64,000 nt of DNA, taken from contig CAMEOT010000005.1 in NCBI GenBank assembly GCA_945929965.1, forward strand, positions 62,001-126,000. The letters are read 5' to 3'. The stretch's first letter is position 1. Every line of letters starts with the position of its first letter. The stretch comes from an uncultured Lachnospiraceae bacterium (GTDB lineage: Bacteria; Bacillota; Clostridia; Lachnospirales; Lachnospiraceae). Of the stretch, positions 61,236 to 64,000 are shown in pieces. Under the pieces are notes generated by a model, which ran no database searches, was not told where the DNA came from, and was given only the letters and a program-made list of their open reading frames with translations. A program made the translations under genes and the position numbers.

Positions 61236-62369
61236 TTAATTAAAAATCCAGTTCAAATACGGCAACAGCCGCACTTCCACATCGTACATACCCCGTAGCA
61301 GCAGGGCGAAATATAATAAGAATGCCGCCACACATCCCACCGTACACAGCAGGCGGAACCACTTTTTCTCGATCCTCTGTAGTGCTCCCGGGATCAGGAA
61401 TACCTGCGTCGCGATCAAATAATACCCCACTCTGGACACTTCCGGGATGAAGGATCCGCAGCAATACACCACAAGTCCCATCAGGTTCAGGTAGAAATAA
61501 TACCGGTATCTACGATCCTCGCGGACACATTTTCGGTAGCAGAACAGACACAGCACCAGGGTGCCGATACATTTCCCGATATTTGCCCAGGAGATCTGTC
61601 CGTTATCAAACATAGAGTTTTCATAATACGGGTAAAAATAAAATATAATTCTGCGATAAATGTCCTGCCCGAAGATCAGTGATAAGATCAACAGTACACC
61701 TACGCCGTAATGCCATTTTTTTAAGCTTGCCCGCGACAGCAGATCCGCAATGATGTATGCCGGAATGACTAACAGCACCGATTTATGGATCGTAGCGCCA
61801 AGCAGCACCCACAGGATAAATTTGCCGTATTCGCCCCGCAGTACGTATTTCTGTGCATACATCGCCAGCGCCAGTGCAAAATAGTAGCGCACGGAATTCA
61901 TACTGTTAAAATAGAACCCTTCCGTCAGCAGCAAAAATAACGACATGACATACCAGTCTGCCTGATCATGCAGGGATTTCAGGAAGAAAAACACCGTGAT
62001 CAACGCGAAAAAGCCAAAAATCGGAAGATACGAGCCTTCCCCGAAGATCAGATGGAAAAATTTCACCAGAGCTACGAAGCCCTTTTCATAGGAGACATGT
62101 CTTCCCTGATCGATCAGCTGGAAATTCAGCCAGTAGACCCAGTAATCACCGCCTACGGCGATACGACAGGCAGATACCCCGGCAAGCAGCCCGAAGATAG
62201 CGATCTCCGCCACCAGGTTCCTCGCCTGCTGCCTGTCATAGCCCACACAGGTACCGGGCAGGCGTCTGCCGGACAGATATCCCGCCGTGTAGGCACTGTT
62301 ACTCACGAAACAGCCAAAGACAAACGTTACCACCGTCAGTACGATATATACCAGTGCACTTTTCTCCAT
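61236..62369 (-). CDS. EpsG family protein, Wzy-like polysaccharide polymerase
   Basis: A 377-residue protein with about ten membrane helices. CRIAVGGDYWVYW fits the R-x3-G-x-D-Y-x2-Y signature, and SYEKGFVALVKF and NSMNSVRYYFALALA match the next EpsG blocks; the same order is found in the homologue at 17801-18925. It would join repeat units outside the membrane. It sits 57 bases before the GT4 gene and 50 bases after the GT2 gene at 62420, which suggests one operon. Confidence 0.83.
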   Translation of the reverse strand: MEKSALVYIVLTVVTFVFGCFVSNSAYTAGYLSGRRLPGTCVGYDRQQARNLVAEIAIFGLLAGVSACRIAVGGDYWVYWLNFQLIDQGRHVSYEKGFVALVKFFHLIFGEGSYLPIFGFFALITVFFFLKSLHDQADWYVMSLFLLLTEGFYFNSMNSVRYYFALALAMYAQKYVLRGEYGKFILWVLLGATIHKSVLLVIPAYIIADLLSRASLKKWHYGVGVLLILSLIFGQDIYRRIIFYFYPYYENSMFDNGQISWANIGKCIGTLVLCLFCYRKCVREDRRYRYYFYLNLMGLVVYCCGSFIPEVSRVGYYLIATQVFLIPGALQRIEKKWFRLLCTVGCVAAFLLYFALLLRGMYDVEVRLLPYLNWIFN

Positions 62370-62419
62370 GTGGGGTTCCTTTCTTCCTGTCCGGATATTT
62401 TCTCAGGATATTTTTTGTT

Positions 62420-63214
62420 CTATCTGCGTTTCGCCTCGCGGATGCCTTCCCGCATCCAGCGTTTTGCCTGCTTCAGGGGCACATTGGCGCATAGTGTGCT
62501 CTTATGTGCATACAGGAAACGCAGTGCCAGGATCCACTCCAGTCTGCCGTACAGGTAATGATACAGTACGCCTCTGTCGTGGAAAAACTTCTCATTATAG
62601 CCCCGGAACCAGCTGGATTCTCCCGCTTCTTCCCTGCCGATGGTCACCGGCGCGGTATAGACGCGGTATCCCTTTTTTATAAATTCTGTCAAAAACAGGC
62701 TGTCCTCGCCGTTGCTGTATTTCGAACCGCCGCCGAACAACAGGGAAAAAGTGATCCCGGATTCTAACAGGCGGTCTCTCCGGACAGCAAAGCTTACCGC
62801 CCCATAACGGCCACAATTGTACCAGTGGACACGTTTCCGCTCCGTAATGTGATACGTCCTGCGTTCTTCCTCCACGGTAATGTTGAAAATGATCATATCC
62901 GCTTCGGGGTTCTTCTCGAATTCTGCCAGAATCGCCGCTTCATAGCCATCTTCATATACGATGTCCGCATCCGAAAAAAGGCAGATATCGCCTTCTGCCC
63001 GTAGGATCGCCTCATTACGGCTTCTGCCGATCCCTCTGTCCGGGAAGCTTAAGAACCGTATCCGGGACTCTCCGTTCCCCGAAGATATCTGCATTTCTTC
63101 ACTTGACATTCGGTCACACTGGTTGATGATCACCGCATCCGACTGCAGGTTCATATGTTCCACTGTCTCCGGGAGTGTGGTATTCATCACAGATGCCAGA
63201 ACTTCTACCTTCAT
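62420..63214 (-). CDS. Glycosyltransferase family 2-like
   Basis: A 264-residue GT-A enzyme. The classic first strand is degenerate; FPDRGIGRSRNEAILRAEGD, CLFSDADIVYEDGYEAAI (the metal-binding DAD) and GEDSLFLTEFIKKGY (the catalytic ED block) are clear. FGGGSKYSNGED suggests a galactosyltransferase-like subtype. It overlaps the end of the chain-length gene as ATGA, so it is read from the same message. The C-terminus is strongly basic and probably binds the membrane. Confidence 0.82.
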   Translation of the reverse strand: MKVEVLASVMNTTLPETVEHMNLQSDAVIINQCDRMSSEEMQISSGNGESRIRFLSFPDRGIGRSRNEAILRAEGDICLFSDADIVYEDGYEAAILAEFEKNPEADMIIFNITVEEERRTYHITERKRVHWYNCGRYGAVSFAVRRDRLLESGITFSLLFGGGSKYSNGEDSLFLTEFIKKGYRVYTAPVTIGREEAGESSWFRGYNEKFFHDRGVLYHYLYGRLEWILALRFLYAHKSTLCANVPLKQAKRWMREGIREAKRR

Positions 63215-64000
63215 TCCTGTCTTCCTCCCGGGAGAAAATAATATCTGCGGATCAGTCTTTCATCCGCATTCCATAAAAAGGCTCCGGTCACCGGGCAGTC
63301 CTGCGGAATCAGATATTCCAACACTGCCTCTAACTGTTTGCCCACGTAGTCTCCCGCGGGCACCGCCAAAAGCACTACATCTGCCTTCCGCAGAGCGGCA
63401 CCGCTTTCAGGGCATAACAGAGGGCTCAGTACTGCCAGATAAGTCACGCCGGGCAGTTTTTTCTCTAATACTGTCACGATCTCCTGCGGATCTGCCTCCG
63501 GCAGTGCACCGCATACTGCTACAGTAATTTCCTCCGTCTCCTGTACTCCCTTACGCTCCGACGCCTTCTGCAGCAGGTACTTTACATTTTCCGTAAAACC
63601 TGTACTGTTCACCGTTCCCAGGCTGTTCAGCCCATAACGTCTGCGCAGTGTCGCCGGCAGCCGGATACTGTCCCTGGACAATTCCCACAGAAGGAATACC
63701 ATCACCGACAAAAATAACGATACGACCGCCGCCAGTATTACGGCGCGGAGTGTCCGCACATCCGGCACTACCGCCTCCGCCCGATTGCCATGATCCAGCA
63801 CTTTGATCAGCCGGATCTCCGCTATGGTCTCTGCAAATTCATTACACATGGTCTCTTCCACCGCTGCTGCCAGTGCCACGCTCTCCGCAGGCTCCTGCAG
63901 GGTAGCTTTTGTCACCGGAATACTGAAATCGGAAGGAAGTGTGGCGGAAAGTGCATTGGAGATGCTCTCTCTTCCCATCGCCAGGACCTCTGCTGCCTTC
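63211..64000 (-). CDS. Chain-length determinant (Wzz/CpsC-like) protein, N-terminus beyond the window
   Basis: The frame stays open to the window edge, giving 263 residues of a longer protein. The visible start is the end of the outer domain; AVILAAVVSLFLSVMVFLLW is the second membrane helix. It is followed by a cytoplasmic domain of about 150 residues that resembles the tyrosine-kinase-partner portion (VCGALPEADPQEIVTVLEKK, ADVVLLAVPAGDYVGKQL) but has lost the Walker A loop of a true kinase. Such proteins set polymer length and organise the machinery. An apparent ATG at 63978 lies inside the gene and is not the start. Confidence 0.72.
   Translation of the reverse strand, partial: KAAEVLAMGRESISNALSATLPSDFSIPVTKATLQEPAESVALAAAVEETMCNEFAETIAEIRLIKVLDHGNRAEAVVPDVRTLRAVILAAVVSLFLSVMVFLLWELSRDSIRLPATLRRRYGLNSLGTVNSTGFTENVKYLLQKASERKGVQETEEITVAVCGALPEADPQEIVTVLEKKLPGVTYLAVLSPLLCPESGAALRKADVVLLAVPAGDYVGKQLEAVLEYLIPQDCPVTGAFLWNADERLIRRYYFLPGGRQE

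Noticed and set aside
63211-63978. Complete 255-residue protein starting at 63978
   Set aside because: The frame continues open to the window edge, and the domain layout shows that only the C-terminal half of a Wzz/CpsC-like protein is present.

Overview
The window is one continuous surface-polysaccharide locus. It fits a low-to-moderate GC Gram-positive anaerobe, most likely a member of the Lachnospiraceae (Bacillota, Clostridia). This rests on strong GGAGG-type ribosome binding sites, very tight gene packing, the GtrII, DUF6056, DUF2142, DUF2304 and EpsG membrane families, a PglC-type initiating transferase and a glucosaminidase fused to SH3-like and Pro/Thr segments. No rRNA or tRNA gene, CRISPR array or replication origin was seen. 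About 50 glycan-related genes are present and nearly all lie on the minus strand; transcription therefore runs from high to low coordinates. The only plus-strand genes are a two-gene island at 2376-5438.

Layout in transcription order. (1) 64000-49850: a chain-length (Wzz/CpsC-like) fragment, an EpsG-like polymerase, several glycosyltransferases, a secreted glucosaminidase, a Gly/Ser-rich lipoprotein and two GT-C-type membrane proteins. (2) 49754-47559: a self-contained XRE regulator / ImmA-IrrE protease / PIN-like nuclease operon with its own promoter, a palindromic operator and a terminator. (3) 47544-38651: a second unit with its own promoter. It holds a membrane UDP-GlcNAc 4,6-dehydratase, a Wzy-like polymerase, a PglC-like phosphoglycosyl transferase, a 4-ketoreductase-like epimerase, a WbuB-like transferase and further transferases. 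(4) 38559-31407: a GDSL/SGNH-like protein, four GT2 enzymes and a Wzm/Wzt ABC exporter. (5) 31329-22436: two GT10 fucosyltransferase-like enzymes (the third is at 38651), GtrII-like and other polytopic proteins, a GtrB-GtrA fusion and an acyltransferase-3 protein. (6) 22422-12606: GT4 enzymes, an EpsG-like polymerase, a DUF2142/GtrB/DUF2304 trio, a dTDP-3-amino-3,6-dideoxyhexose pair (FdtA/FdtB-like) and a Wzx-like flippase. (7) 12601-5462: a DUF6020-like protein, a GT2, a LicC-like nucleotidyltransferase, a TagF-like transferase, a FemAB-like acyltransferase and a PLP enzyme. (8) 2376-5438 (+): a DUF6056 protein and a membrane-protein pseudogene split by a 241-bp MITE. (9) 2183-1: a GT4, a CapE/FnlA-type dehydratase and the first codons of the next gene.

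Together the genes encode nucleotide-sugar synthesis (two UDP-GlcNAc dehydratase branches, a dTDP-amino sugar branch and a CDP-type activation), lipid-linked assembly, side-chain decoration by polyprenyl-phosphate-sugar GT-C enzymes, and export by both flippase/polymerase and ABC routes. One flippase with three polymerase candidates, plus a complete ABC exporter, suggests several clusters joined end to end. Base composition changes visibly along the window: very AT-rich around 2-9 kb and 23-31 kb, and much more GC-rich beyond about 52 kb.

No gene-free stretch exceeds 300 bases. The largest gaps (2184-2375, 28483-28678, 49682-49849, 58365-58534) hold promoters or repeats, which are described below. 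Positions and motifs were read by eye. Family names come from motif and sequence recognition, not from a database search.
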